From positions 3,992,001-4,056,000 of the forward strand of contig PUDQ02000001.1 of NCBI GenBank assembly GCA_002964805.2: a DNA stretch of 64,000 nt. The letters are read 5' to 3'. The notes below the pieces were generated by a model. It was not told the origin of the DNA. It ran no database searches and saw only the letters and a program-made list of their open reading frames with translations. The translations under genes and the position numbers were made by a program. Shown here in pieces: positions 22,667 through 34,966 of this stretch. This DNA is from Trametes villosa. Lineage: Eukaryota; Basidiomycota; Agaricomycetes; Polyporales; Polyporaceae. Every line of letters starts with the position of its first letter. Within the stretch, counting starts at the first letter, position 1.

Positions 22667-23840
22667 TCACAGCCGTGTGATGGTGAGGATGGCCACCCGG
22701 CCGTCCTGCTCGATGTCATGGTTTACCCCTGCACACAGTCAGCCAGGAAATCAGCGAAGTTGCAAATACGCGACACTTGCGGGCGCGTACCTCGACTGCC
22801 GCGCTGGAGGAGGCCTTCGCGCCACTCGACTTCGCCCTTCCACCACATGCCTTTCCAATGGGTGGTCTGGGTGACTTGGTTGACGATGTAGTCGCGGCCG
22901 CGGTTGTAGCCGTCCTCGACGATCATATGGTTCTTCGAAGAGTCCTGCTCTCAATTAGCACTGCATTTGAAACTACTTCCATGAAATATCGTACCATCTC
23001 CTCTGATGCACTGCAACACCGGCGTTGGCCGTTAGTACACCTTTGCGTGCAATCAGACGGCTATGGACGCACCCAATAAACCACGCCCCGCTGTTCGCAA
23101 CCGTCCCGTTCTGCTTCCACGCACGGAAGTGGTGCCCGCCGCGCACGCTCTCCCAGCAGGTGCCCATGATCGGGAAGTAGTGCTGGCGGCCGAGGAACTG
23201 CTCCGGCTTGCGGCCAAGGCCGTCCCCGAGGTCCGCCTCGTGGATGTACCCGTAGTGGAGGCCCAGGCACTCTTCGGAGAACCCGATGGACCTGCAACGG
23301 GTTGTCAATAATTGCTTCACCAGCATAGGTGTGCGTGCGCGGACTTACTTGACGTAGTTGTGCAGGCCGTACTCGGTCAGGACGTATGGGTCGGACAGGG
23401 AGGAGATAATGATATTCAGCGGCTCGCCGACCTTCTTCGTGACATACTTCCGCCATCCGCATTAGCCCTTGCCCCCCACTATGCTCGCATATGGCGTAGG
23501 TAGGACTCACGTCAATCAGCCGGCCTCCGTTGAGCCTCGGGTCGACCCAGCCCACCGTGTCCCGCACCGGGGGCATCTCGCCATTCTCCCACTCCCGCCC
23601 GCCCTTGTCCTTATCCTTCCCCTTCTTCCCCTTCCCCTTCTTCCTGTCTCCGCTCCCTCTCCCACTCCCAGTTCCGCTCCCGTCCAGCAGTCCCGGAGCA
23701 AGCACCTCTTGTCCCGCCGCCCCGGGTCCATCACGTACCGCTGCGGCGACCGCAGTCAGACTCTCGCCCGTCGGGACGGCAGCAGCCAGGCTCAGCGTGC
23801 AGACGAGCGCGGCGACGGACGTGAATATGTGGATGTGCAT
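22667..23840 (-). CDS. Secreted protein of unknown function
   Basis: Six exons join in phase: 23840-23511, 23446-23349, 23291-23073, 23010-22995, 22944-22791 and 22728-22667, 292 residues. A clear signal peptide (MHIHIFTSVAALVCTLSLAAA) leads into a low-complexity Gly/Lys/Asp linker (GRGSGDRKKGKGKKGKDKDK). The folded part then begins with WVDPRLNGGRLID. Conserved-looking blocks are GEPLNIIISSLSDPYVLTE, IGFSEECLGLHYG, ADLGDG, GTCWES..GGHHFR, QNGTVANSGAWF, DGYNRGRD and GVNHDIEQDGRVAILTI. I recall this pattern from a family of uncharacterised secreted proteins in Agaricomycetes; no activity is known to me. Exon 4 is only 16 nt. The acceptor of exon 2 (GGAAG) is weak, so that junction is the least secure. 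Confidence 0.75.
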
Positions 23841-24453
23841 CTCGGCCGCGGGGCAGTCAGGGCAGTCACGCTGAGTCTGTCGCGATCGAGGCCGGGTGCG
23901 GAATCACAGGCCTCCGAGTCGGTCCGTCGTCCGTAGCAGTGGGTACTTGGTGAGCGCAGTACAGGTACACACAGCAGTGTTTCCTAGATCGATTGGGGGC
24001 GCACAGGCAGACCGTGCGCAGGCGGGGGTGGTGGTGGGGATGAGAGATGGGAGAGAGCGGGGGAGGTGTGGGGGCCGTCATTGCCACTGTGGGCCTCTGC
24101 GGGCGCGCTAGCGTCTCCGCAGTGAGCCTGACAACCCGCCGGACTCCGCGCGCTCGCCAAACTTGGCCGCTGCAGGCGCTGCGTTGCCTTCCGCCGCGCC
24201 GTCTCCCCGTGTCCGATTTATATCCGCAAATGCTAGGAGAGTGAGTGTGATGTATGCATTGCAACGACCGAGAGACTTGCGTAATAATTTACGGACAGAG
24301 TGCGCGCGCGACCACGACCGAGAGACTAACATGATGGGTATCGCCCATGCAAGGACTCGTACGCTACCAGAAATTCAATCCTCCTTGAAAGCATGCCCTT
24401 CTACCTTCTACCACACGGACCCAGGACCAGCCCAGCTCTCTTCACGAACCCGC
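23841..24453. other. Intergenic, secreted protein promoter to AVL9 3' end
   Basis: About 600 bp. The minus strand has GATATAAATCGG near 24217, a good TATA box but about 380 bp from the secreted-protein start, so a long leader or an unrelated function is possible. Nothing else is recognised. Confidence 0.45.
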
Positions 24454-27400
24454 TCACATCGCCATGCCGAGAACGGACTGCGCGTCTTCCGAGGCCTTGG
24501 TCTTCACAGACGCCGCGTCATCTGCGGGGCGTGCCGTTGTCGCGTTGTCGGCATACGCGTCGTCGAGGCTCTTCGGCGCGAACTCCTCGTGAGCGCCTGC
24601 TGCGGGAACTGGTGGCACGTCCTTCGTCGCTTGCGGAAGAGGAGGCACGTCCTTCTGCGCATGCGGCACCGGGGGGACGTCCTTATCCGTAGGCAGAGGG
24701 GGGACTGGTGGAGGCGCTGGCGACGGTCCGCGGGACAGACTCGCTGGCCGCGCCGACGTCGTAGACGAAGTCGAGAGCCGTGACGTCCGTTGCGCGAAGA
24801 ACGAGCTAATGCCCGCGCCCCACGATCCCGAGTTCGTCCGTTGAGGTTCGGGCGGCGAGAGCGACTGCGCGCCGACGATGCTCAGCGGCCGGAGCCCGCG
24901 TGTCGAGGTCGGCGTCGTCGGCACGTCCTTGCGCGACAGCTCGCCCGAGTTCTTCCGCGACTGCGTCCCGTCGCTCGAGCGCGAGTTCACCTTCGTGATG
25001 TCCGAGGCGGGGTCGCTCCCCGTGCTTGACGTCGAACTCGGAGTGCGCTGCATCCACCGCTCGCGGACACCGGCGACGGCGCCGAAGAAGCCTGCGGATG
25101 CGGCGGCGGCGGTGCGTGATACGGCTTCGCGTGCGGGAGCTAGTTGCTGCTCGAGCTTCAGTTCCTGGATGCCCTCGGAGAGGCGCAAGCCGATATCGGC
25201 GACGACGGATGGCTTCTCGCTGCAAGGGTGTCTGCGAGAGCATGTCAGGGTATAGGCAGCAGCAAGCGCTGGAAGAGGCGTACCGTGCCTCGATTAGGTC
25301 GAACAGGAGCGGGTCTGTGACGCGCTCCCAGACCTCGTACGCATGCGACTTCTTGAACTCCTGGATCCAGAGCGGGTTGAAGTCCTGTATCGAGTTGGGG
25401 TCACCCGAGCCGTCCTGGATCACGACGCCGTTGTTCTGCCCCTTCGACAGGAACGCGGAGTACTTGACGGAAGATAGCGCGGCGTTGATGTACTCCTCGA
25501 ACTATGGACTGTGTCAGCTAGGCATCATCTTGGACGTCAAATGGGAGTTACCTTCTGGCGGAGGTAGTCGTCGCTTCCCCTGAAGCTGGGTGGACGGTCA
25601 GAGACGAAAGTCAAGCGCTGCGGGACACGATAAACGTACTGCATGCCCAGGGGCATCTCGGAGTCCTCGTTCCATCCGTCGTTGACGTCCTTCACGATAT
25701 CGTCCATCCACTTCCGATCGGCCGGCGTAAGCCCGACAAGCCGCTCAAGCTTCGGGTCACGGAACTCAATAGCACCCGTCTCGACCTGAAAGATGTCGCT
25801 CATCAATCTTCGTCGTTATGAAGTGCAGCGTAGTAACTGACGTTGACGAGGAGCTCGATTTCCTTCTGCTGCGTGACGATGGAGTTGGTGCTGCCGCATA
25901 GCCAGCAACCGGTGTCTTTCAGCATGTCCAATTGCTGCAGAGGGAGGTAGGGCTGGAAGAACGCATCCTACGACGAGTGTCAGAGAAGTGCATAAAGTCA
26001 ATATAGGCTGCGCATACCTTGCCGAACAGGTCGAGGGGAAGACCCATATATGCCATCATACTCTTCGGATCGGACGTCCTCAGAGATGTTGGCCGCGAAA
26101 GTGTCTGCGCTCGGCTCGCCAGAGGCGGTGAACCACAGTCATCCAGATTCTGAAGAAGACCTGGGCTCTCAGGTTAGCATTCATTGACTGCCGGATAACA
26201 GAAATATGCTTACCAGGGACGAGGGTCACCAGCGAGTATTGATATGTGCACAGACGCTCCACAGGATGTCCGAAGAACATGATCTATACCGTGAATGAGC
26301 GGTTGGCACAATCTGTAAACACCACGACAAGCGACCAACCTTCTTCTGGAGCATGAGCGCTTTCACCAGGACCAAGGTACGCTGGCGGAACTTGTGTACA
26401 AGCTCGCGGAGACTGGTGCCTGGATTCACTCATGAGCTGGATGCTCAGGAGCGCGACGTCACTCCGACCTACCCATATACAGACCGCTCTCAGTGAGCTG
26501 GCCCCGAAGTGAGTGCTCGAGCGAGGAATAGAAGTCGTCCAGGATGCTCATGTCGCTGAAGTCCCGCTGTGCGAATAAAGCACGCGTGATGACCCCAAGT
26601 CGATCACTGGAGCGCATACATGAGCACAGTATTTCTGAGGTGTAGCATGAGCGCGTACCGTATAGGTCCGAAGACTGGCTTAGATGCAAGGACTACCACG
26701 GCCTTCTGGACGGTCGACCGTGTGACATCGGCGTCTTTGACTAGAAGCTCGGAAGTGCTGATCTGTCGATTGCACCTGAGAGAAGCGTTAGACTTCTCAA
26801 CAAACGCCACGGGCAGCGCGCTTACGATATCCCGAAGATGGTGCTCGGGTTGGGGGAAGTCGGGACGAGATGGAAGTAGGAGTAGTCTTCCGTTGTCTGC
26901 GAGCAGCTTAAGTATGAGGTCGTCACCTCGGGGGATTCTGTGGCTTACAAGATGGGCACCGTCGGGTAGGGCGAGGAAGGGGAGGATCTTATTAATCTCC
27001 TCGTCCTCGAAAACGTCGCCGCGCGCAAATTCGATCTTGGGGCCAACCTATAGGCCATAAGTTTCAAGGAAGAGATATATTGAAGGATCGCAACGGTAAC
27101 ACACCAGGTGGTTAAAGTCCACGAGTGCTATGCCCAACACAAGCGCGCCTTGTGGTGCCTGTACCAGAAGAGATTCCGGCCGTGCCTTCTTCGAATATGA
27201 AGTCGACGCGGAGCCCGTCGACAGAATGCTTTCCGTGTCACTCTTCAACCGGGTAATACCTGCGGAAGGTGGCCTGGACGAGAATGTGGCTGAAGGAGGA
27301 AGTGAAGGCGGCAGCGACGGCACTGGTGGTGGGCTGGAAACGACCTTCTCCGCTTCGTGCACAGACGGCGCCACACTAGAGAGCGGCGACTCTCCTTCCT

Positions 27401-27752
27401 CGTATTTCCGCGCAAAGAAACTTCTATCATCTCCGTCTCCATCGAGGTCGACCTCCGAGCTCGCATCGGTCCCAACAGTATCTCGCTTTGACAGACCTGC
27501 TAATGACAGGCTCTGGCGTACGAAGGTCACTGGTGTCACTGCGGGTTCTTGGTGCTCGGCCACACCGAGTGCAGTTGAGTCGCGGGGAGACCGAGGTGGA
27601 GACGACAGTGCGATGGATTTGGCCGAGGCGGTATCGCCGTCAGAGAAGTGAGGCTCAGAGAGGTGGTCGTCTTCATCGTGGTCAGGGTCGATGAGGAAGC
27701 GAGTGTTAAGATGGGAGGCCTCGGGAGAATGCTCGAATGGAGACTGAGACAT
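24454..27752 (-). CDS. AVL9: Late secretory pathway protein AVL9
   Basis: AVL9 is a DENN-related protein that acts in export from the Golgi to the cell surface. Thirteen exons fit in phase: 27752-27105, 27047-26949, 26896-26826, 26775-26659, 26606-26473, 26419-26340, 26283-26214, 26160-26018, 25967-25842, 25785-25640, 25579-25552, 25501-25284 and 25231-24454, 885 residues. The first 200 residues are acidic and Ser/Pro rich. The AVL9 domain (PF09794) starts near VLGIALVDFNHLVGPKIEF and includes FGISCNRQI, DVTRSTVQKAVVVL, QRTLVLVKALMLQKKIMFFG, MAYMGLPLDLFGKDAFFQPY and GSDDYLRQKFEEYINAALSS. The C-terminal tail is disordered, with three KDVPP(V/L)P repeats that resemble SH3 ligands. It is the usual single-copy core gene and is divergent from the GH43 pair. 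Confidence 0.92.
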
Positions 27753-29006
27753 GGTGGGTCGTCAAGTTCGCAAGGCACGGTGTAGTGAAGAAGCGCGAGG
27801 TCGTAGGAGTTCCGGAGAGTTCGTGAGAAGTGGCTCTGACAGTCGGGTGCGATAGACGCGTCAAAAACGCGTTTGACAGAGCAGTGGAAGGCGGTTGCGA
27901 TGCGGGAGGAGGGAAAGATGTGGGACAGCGCTCTTGGAGGCGTTGCAGTGAGCAAGCTGTTCCACCAATCTGGCCAAAGTCGAGATGCTTGGCGCAGGCG
28001 CCCGCACACGCTGCACAGATGCGCAGATGTTCCCTTCACGCTACCACGTGGGCCTCGTCACCATCGAGGGTTGCACTCACTCCTCCACGCTTTCTCTGCT
28101 TCCCCTCCTACCACCAACCTCCACATTCCAGAGATATCCATCCTGTGTTAAAGCTCGTCTACAGCACTCGCTGCGCGATGCAAATCCTGAAAACCCAATC
28201 CGCTTGGGCCACAATCACAGCGCGAACCGCATCTCAAATTCCATCATGGGCCAGTGCAGAGGCAGCGCTCAGGTATCGTTTCTCATAGGGTTCGGACTTG
28301 TGATGGCGGTCTCTCGGAATATCACAAGTGCACTGTGATGTTCCCGGGCCTTTGCTGTTTGATGTTCAATGTGTCAGAATATGAAGGAGAGCGACATCTG
28401 ACTATAGTAGTTCAAGCTCGCGAGGGCGGTCGTTGTAAAGATGTCCCAGTACCACCTGCGACCTACTCGCGATACGTGGCAACATCTCAAACTTTGCGTC
28501 CGGTACGCAGTTATGCATAATGCACGATGTCCGGTAGAGTGGTTGTATGCGGGAGAGGCTTCTTCGGAGGAATTCGTCGGAGCCTCGCGCAACCATCGGA
28601 AACAACTGGGCGCTATCGCACGTTGCAGCTTGCCACGAAGGATTGCGCGACATATGACGGGTATCACAAGGCTAGGCCAGAAGGTGAGTGTAGTAGCTAC
28701 GGGCCCGAAGCTCTTACCAACTTTGGCGATTGTGTTGACCGCGCCGCGTCTCCAGGGCCGGCAGAAAGGTAGTGTGCTTGACGATGGTCAGGTGTACCTG
28801 GCCCACCACACTTCTCCCAAGATACCGCCGGGCCGCCGGCATAACATCCAACTTGCGATGAGCGGACGGACGCCGACCATTAGGCCGTCCAGACCACACC
28901 TGACGCGAGCAGCCCACATGGACGCGTTTCCAGCTATAAGAGGTCGTACTGCTGGCCACCTCCTTCTCCCCCAAACGCATACTGTCGTTTATCTGGACTT
29001 GCTAGC
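27753..29006. other. Divergent intergenic region, AVL9 and GH43 gene 1
   Basis: About 1.25 kb between two divergent start codons, so it carries both promoters. Apart from the TATA box of the GH43 gene near its right end, no motif or ORF stands out. Confidence 0.55.
28934..28940 (+). promoter_or_regulatory. TATA box of GH43 gene 1
   Basis: CTATAAG lies about 70 bases upstream of the ATG at 29007, at a typical distance for a fungal core promoter. Confidence 0.5.
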
Positions 29007-30385
29007 ATGTTCGGCACTATGGGCATCTCTGGGCTCTTGAGCTTCTTGACCTTGGGGCTGGGAGCGGTCGCTGCGAGCTTCCCGGACCCGCTGAAGCTCT
29101 CAGGCTCTGTTTTGATTCACGACCCGAGCCTCGTTCAGCGCGCGAGCGACGGGAAGTACTTCCTCTTCACCACTCACAACCGGGGCGGGATCCTCACCGC
29201 GACCAACCTGGCCGGGTATGCAACCATTTGCGTAACATGCGTGGCACTTTCGCTAACGTGCCGGGCAGACCATGGACTTCGGTCGGCTCTATTCTCTCAA
29301 GCGACTCCACCATTAACCTGCGTATGTGTGACGTTCTAGCTACGCTGGTATGATATTGATTATGATTGCGTATAGCTGGTCGGGATGATATCTGGGCTCC
29401 CGACGTCTCCCTGCACAACGGGAAGTACTACGCGTACTACGCTGTATCGACGTTCGGCTCGCAGAACTCAGCAATCGGCCTCGCGACCTCGTCGAGCATG
29501 GACCCCGGGACATGGACGGACCAGGGGCAGGTCTTCGCGTCGAAGACCGGGAACCAGTTTAACGCCATCGACCCCAACGTCGTCATCGACGAGAAGGGTG
29601 TTCCCGTACTGACTTTCGGTGGGTACATTGCTGTCTCGACGCGCGCCAGTGTCGCTGACGGCGTCCTGTTTGCGTTCAGGTTCCTTCTGGGTAAAGCATC
29701 CTCTCATTCTGTGGGCGTGTGGTGGTTACTGACTTTTATCAGAGCGACATCTTCCAAGTGAACCTGGGGAGCAACTTCAAGAGCGTCTCTGGTTCCGCCG
29801 TCCAGGTGTCGTTCAACTCGACTAACCCCCAGCCTGAGGAGGGCGCCTTCATCTGGAAGCATGGCAGCTACTACTACCTCTTCTTCAGCAGCGGTACGTC
29901 GTCTTGACAGCATGCGCGAGCTTTCACTCATACATTACAGGTCTCTGCTGTGGCTTCGACGCGAAGGCTCTCCCGCCCGCCGGGAACGAGTACAAGGTAC
30001 CCGTGCCTACCCCCAGATGCGAACGACACGCTCACATCCCGCTACGCAGGTATTCGTTGGCAGGTCGACCTCTGCCCACGGCCCCTTCCTTGACAAGAAC
30101 GGCAAAGACCTGCGCCAGACGGGCGGCACGCTCGTCCTCGCCTCGCACGGCAACGTCTACGCGCCCGGCGGGCAGAGCATCTTCACCGACTCCAAGTCCG
30201 GCAAGGACGTCTTCGTCTACCACTACATCCCCGTGAAGAGCGCACAGCCGTACAGCGATGCGTACGCCACCTTGGGGCTCAACGCCATCGATTGGAGCTC
30301 GGTGAGTGCGCACGGCCCGGTCGGAGTCGGATACGGCTACTCACGCACACTCCGCTAGGGATGGCCGGTGCTGAAGAGCTTGTAG
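29007..30385 (+). CDS. GH43 arabinanase-like glycoside hydrolase 1
   Basis: A predicted secreted glycoside hydrolase of family 43, probably acting on arabinan side chains of pectin. Eight exons fit in phase: 29007-29215, 29269-29321, 29376-29618, 29680-29690, 29743-29893, 29941-29996, 30050-30301 and 30359-30385, 333 residues. A hydrophobic N-terminus (about 22 residues) serves as signal peptide. The five-bladed propeller motifs are present: HDPSLVQRASDGKYFLF with the candidate catalytic base Asp, DIWAPDVS, NAIDPNVVID with the pKa-modulating Asp, and PEEGAFIWKHG with the candidate acid Glu. Exon 4 is an 11-nt microexon (SFW). Subfamily and exact substrate are uncertain: endo-1,5-alpha-arabinanase is my best guess. 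All splice positions match the next gene. Confidence 0.88.
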
Positions 30386-31046
30386 GCTCAGGTCAGATGG
30401 TACAGTAGTGTGCTTACAGCCATTTGCGTACACATGCGCTTTGTGCGGTCATCGTCCTTCGCTCGCATACAACAAATCATTTTGTCATATGCTTCAACGA
30501 ACTTCGATGAATGACAGCCCTAGAAGACGCTCAGCCGGGCCCCTGTAGATCTGCCTAGCCATCAAGGTAGGCCCCCCGCCGAACGGCTTCGCTTCCCTCA
30601 AATTCAGGTGCGTTGGAGTCGCGCCGTCACATTCGGCGACGATATTCCGCAATGACGTCTGGCGCTGCGCCGGCATATGCAGGTGGCAGGGCGTATACCC
30701 GGAGCCGCATCACGTCGCGCGCACACCGCATGGAGGAGTGCGTCTCGAAGCTCGCGAACCCAGCCCTCTCGTCAGCGTCCGAGTGTCGTGCCGCCCTGGT
30801 GACGGGCCCGCGCCGGCTTCCCAGCAGGCATCTTGTGAGCCTAAAGTGGTCAGCTGCACCGCAATGCGCGCATGTCTCTGGGCTCGGCGCAGTGAATGGC
30901 TGATGAGGTGGTGCGTGATCGTCAGCCTTGCATCGCACGCTATGCGGTGTTGACATAAGACTTCTCGGATTTCAGGCGTACATATACGCGGGCGAACGAG
31001 TCCTTTAGACTCAGGTCCTCAGATCCCTGAAGAACCTTCATCCACA
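30386..31046. other. Intergenic between the GH43 genes
   Basis: A 661-bp interval carrying the terminator of gene 1 and the promoter of gene 2. A weak TATA-like CATATAC lies near 30981, about 65 bases before the start codon. No other coding potential. Confidence 0.5.
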
Positions 31047-32453
31047 ATGACCCGTCTCGCCGCCATCCTCTCCACGCTCTCCCTGTCTTTGGCAGCGCTA
31101 CCGCTCAGCAGCCTCGCTGCTCCGCTCGCCACGAACTGGCCAGACCCCTTGGCCTTGACCGGACCCCATGTCTACATCCATGACCCGAGCCTCATTCAAC
31201 GTCAGAGCGACGGGAAGTACTTCCTATTCACTTCGCATGACAAGGCTGGCATTGTCACCGCCGACAATCTTGCTGGGTGAGCTATTCCACTCGTTCGCCC
31301 CGTCTGTAGGTGCAATATATTAACGTTGAAACAGACCTTGGACAGAGATAGGCTCGGTCCTCCCCAGCGGATCATCCATTAACCTCCGTACGTCGCGTTG
31401 CCACTTTGACCTTTCGCCGTTCTTATAGTTTGTCGGCAGCCGGGAACAACGACATCTGGGCTCCGGATGTCTCGTTCCACAACGGGCAGTACTATGCGTA
31501 CTACGCCGTGTCAGTGTCAGGTTCCATGGACTCCGGCATCGGCCTTGCGACGTCCGCGACCATGGAACCCGGCACCTGGACAGACCAGGGCCAGGTGTTC
31601 CGTACGAAGACGGGCGACCCGTACAACGCAATCGACCCGAACCTCGTCATTGACGAGAATGGCAAGCCTCTTCTTACCTGGGGTACGTTCAGCGCACGTC
31701 TGCTTATACACTTACTGACCACGTTCACGTTACACCATCAGGGTCTTACTGGGTAAGCGTGCCGCGCTCTACTTGTTGATTGGACTAGAGCTAATGTATT
31801 GCACACAGGGCGATATATACCAGTACAACTTGGGGAGCGACTTCAAGACCGTGACGGGCGACCCTGTTCAAGTCGCACACAACTCGACAGCGCCCAGTCC
31901 CGTGGAAGGCTCGTTTGTGTGGAAGCACGGGAACTTCTATTATTTATTCACGAGCAGCGGTATGCGTGCTTACATTGCGGTTTCCGTGCCATCGCTCACT
32001 CTACGTAGGGCAATGCTGCTCCTTCGACAAGAACAACCTCCCGCCTGCCGGTAACGAGTACAAGGTACGTCAGACGTGCGTCGCATACGTCCCGCCCCCT
32101 CACTATACGCTGCGCAGGTCTTCGTCGGACGGTCATCGTCTGCCCACGGCCCCTTCGTAGACCAAGCCGGCGTTGACATGCGCAACAACGGCGGAACCCT
32201 GATTCTCGGCTCGCACGGCGACATCTTCGCCCCCGGCGGCGAGGGTATCTTTACGGACTCGAAGAGTGGGAAAGACATCTTCGTGTACCACTACCTTCAC
32301 TCGCAGGGCTCGATCGCATACGTGGAGGCGAACTCAAGCCTTGGGCTGAACGCTATCGACTGGAGCTCTGTGAGTCTTTTTCTTCGTGTGAGGCTTGTTG
32401 GGCTGTACACTGACTCGTGCTTCTAGGGGTGGCCGGTTTTGACTGCCATCTGA
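31047..32453 (+). CDS. GH43 arabinanase-like glycoside hydrolase 2
   Basis: Tandem paralogue of the previous gene. Eight exons: 31047-31276, 31335-31387, 31440-31682, 31742-31752, 31809-31959, 32009-32064, 32118-32369 and 32427-32453, 340 residues. The internal exons have exactly the same lengths as in gene 1 (53, 243, 11, 151, 56, 252 and 27 nt); only the signal-peptide exon differs. A strong signal peptide (LAAILSTLSLSLAALPLSSL) is followed by HDPSLIQRQSDGKYFLF, NNDIWAPDVSFHNGQYYAYY, NAIDPNLVIDENG and VEGSFVWKHGNFYYLF. All three acidic catalytic positions are kept. The late His of VYHYL may bind the propeller metal. It converges with the HET gene, with 208 bp between stops. Confidence 0.9.
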
Positions 32454-32661
32454 GTTGAAATGAAGTTTCAATGTACTCACGAACCTTGTACCGAGTAATT
32501 GTACAACATGTTATCAATGAACCGCCCATCCGACTCCCGCTGGTAGCTACATTTTCAAGGGTGGGACGTTTCGATCTCGCTTGAAGAGCGACTACTGCGG
32601 CATTTCACACTCAGCCGTGCTAGTTATAACACTGACCAAGGCGAGGACACGCACCGTGTGC

Positions 32662-34966
32662 TCATACAAGATCAATATCTATCGACGGATAGTCCCCATC
32701 CCTCAAGGCTTGAACGAATGCCTTCCGCGCCATAGCCTCGCCTAGAACCCCGCGTGTCTCCTCGAACGTGAATGAGAAGTATCCGATCCTGCGATAGGCG
32801 ACCTTCCCGCTCTCTCTCCCTGGGTCTTTCGTACTGGCCTCAGTTACGACAAGCCCCCCCATCCATTGGGTATACCCAGGTCCGCCTCGAGGCATAATCG
32901 GGACAACCCACGCTCTCCCGACCTCTATGTCACCCTCGCAGTCGATATACGCGATTCCACGGAGTTTCGGGTCTACCTCGAGTTTGGCAGCATCGCTCGC
33001 AAGGTCTTGGCGGCCGCGCGCTTGTTCGACGGGCTGCAGCAGAACGTCTCGCTGCAATTTGGGGCCCGCACCTGCGCACAATAGGCATCGTAGCAAGGGA
33101 CCGCGAAGAACGAGGGTCCCGTCCGTCACCTGGCCGAACGGAAGCGCGGTGTCTTGAAGGGCGACCTCACATCCAACCACCTCCACGAAGGGATGCTCGT
33201 CCTGAAGAATCATCATCCCCGGGCCGCGACCACACCATGAGAGGGCACCCTCAACCGCTGCCCATGACCACGAAGGGGCGCGGTATTCCGTAGGGCGGTG
33301 CAAGGGTTCGCCCAATTGCCTCGGACGCCAGAGCATATCGGAGAGGAGAGTGTCACGCCACATCCCCGCGAGGTAGTCCACGCGGAGAACGCGATGAAAT
33401 TGCTCCGCAATCGCCGCGCATGCGACAAGCTTGTCCGACGCGAGGGTGAGCGTCCGGCGACTGTAGTCTCCTAAGACGCCTAGCCACTCCGCGTGCACGT
33501 CGTCCCACTCCGGCGAGCCGCGCTCGGCTAGAGGCGGATCTGGGAGGAAAAGCGTGGAGGGTATGCGCCATTCGTCGAGCGTGTCTCGGAGCGAGTTGCC
33601 GACGTTCTGTGTAGTGGTCAGGCATCTGAACTGGAGCGTTTTGGAGGTGAAGATGAGCGAGCGTGGGGACATGAGGTATTCTTGCATGCACCATCCTCGT
33701 GTACCGATCGGCTCCAGGTCGTCGGCGCGATTCGGCCAGAGGGCGCCTGGGAGATGAGAGATACTCTGAGTGGCAATGTACACTTGGCCGACCTGCCGGC
33801 GCGCTGAAGCAGCGTCCGCAGATGTCGATGAGAGGGGATCCGGAGGGCAGAGGAAGGGGAGCGCGAGGTCTCCGCCGGCAAAAGGGGCGTTGAAGTCCAC
33901 CTGGGGAGGAGGCGGCCGCTCATGGAGGAACCCGTCGGCGACCCTCTCCGCATTGGCAGCGATGATGGTCAGGTGAGCGTAGCGGTAGATGCTATGCATG
34001 AGCCCCAGCTCGCGCCGCTTGTCCTCGTCCGAGTCTTGGATAATACACAGGCTGTCGACCCAGAGAAGCTGAAGACCTAACGCGTGTGTGACGTCGATAG
34101 CATCGCGGATAGTCTGAGGGATGAAGGTGGAGTCGATGCGGCGTTCATAGGCGGACAGGTTCGACAGCGTGGTTTTGTGGGTCTGGTCGCCACCCCACAC
34201 ATAACTGAGCGTGACATATTGACCGCGCTGTCCTTTCATGGAGGCGACTAGGCGCGGATGTACAGGATCGATGCAGTCGATGAGACGCGTTGGGAGGAGT
34301 GGATCAGGAACGGAGAGCGCGATACAGTGCTCGTGTTCACGAACACACTCGTCTATGCAATCTTGGGCGAGTGCAAGGGCACGAGGGGACCCGACGTCCA
34401 GGTTGGGGCTTCGCATTACGATGTGAGGTGCAGCGGGATCGTCTAATGAACTCAACAAATATGAGCCGTACGGTAACTTTCCGGGTCATGCTCGGTGCAT
34501 TCAAGCGCGATGTAGACTCACCTGGAGTCGTGTGTACGAGGCCCGCAAAGACCGACTTGCCGCTGATGGATACATATATGCTCTGACTGTTCTTCGGGCT
34601 ACACTCAGCGTCCTCTTCAGCAGAACCGCGGATTGTTATCTCAAACAGACCGTCGTGGGCTGTAGGAGTATTGGCGATCATGCTGGATCTCGGGTGCACC
34701 GCAAGCAGGAATCGGCACCACACGCAACCAGCTACAGCACGGGACTTTAGATTCGCCAAGGAGGTCGAGTACGAGTAAGAATTAGGCCACGCAATGTATA
34801 GCGGCTCTTGGGTCCCTTCCCGGGGCGACTTGCAAGGGATGCATAGGTGAAGGGCGAAGGGCCCCTCCCAGCAGTCTTGGCAGATAGTCGAAGGTCTTGG
34901 CGGCAGACAGCACATATCGACAGGGCTTTCAGGCCCGTAGGTGAACTGGACAGACTCTTCAGCCAT
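32662..34966 (-). CDS. HET-domain (heterokaryon incompatibility-type) protein
   Basis: HET domains act in fungal non-self recognition and can trigger regulated cell death; most copies are uncharacterised. Two exons, 34966-34522 and 34442-32662 (phase 1), encode 741 residues. A Cys-rich N-terminus (ICQDCW, CIPCKSP, CVWCRFL) may bind zinc. The HET core (PF06985) follows at about residues 225-370: YVTLSYVWGGDQ, IPQTIRDAIDVTHALGLQLL, WVDSLCIIQDSDEDK, YRYAHLTIIAANA and then RGWCMQEYLMSPRSLIF. The C-terminal half has the usual RAPSWSWAAVEG motif. No NACHT or repeat domain is attached. Start at 34966 is the first ATG before the Cys-rich segment. Confidence 0.9.
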
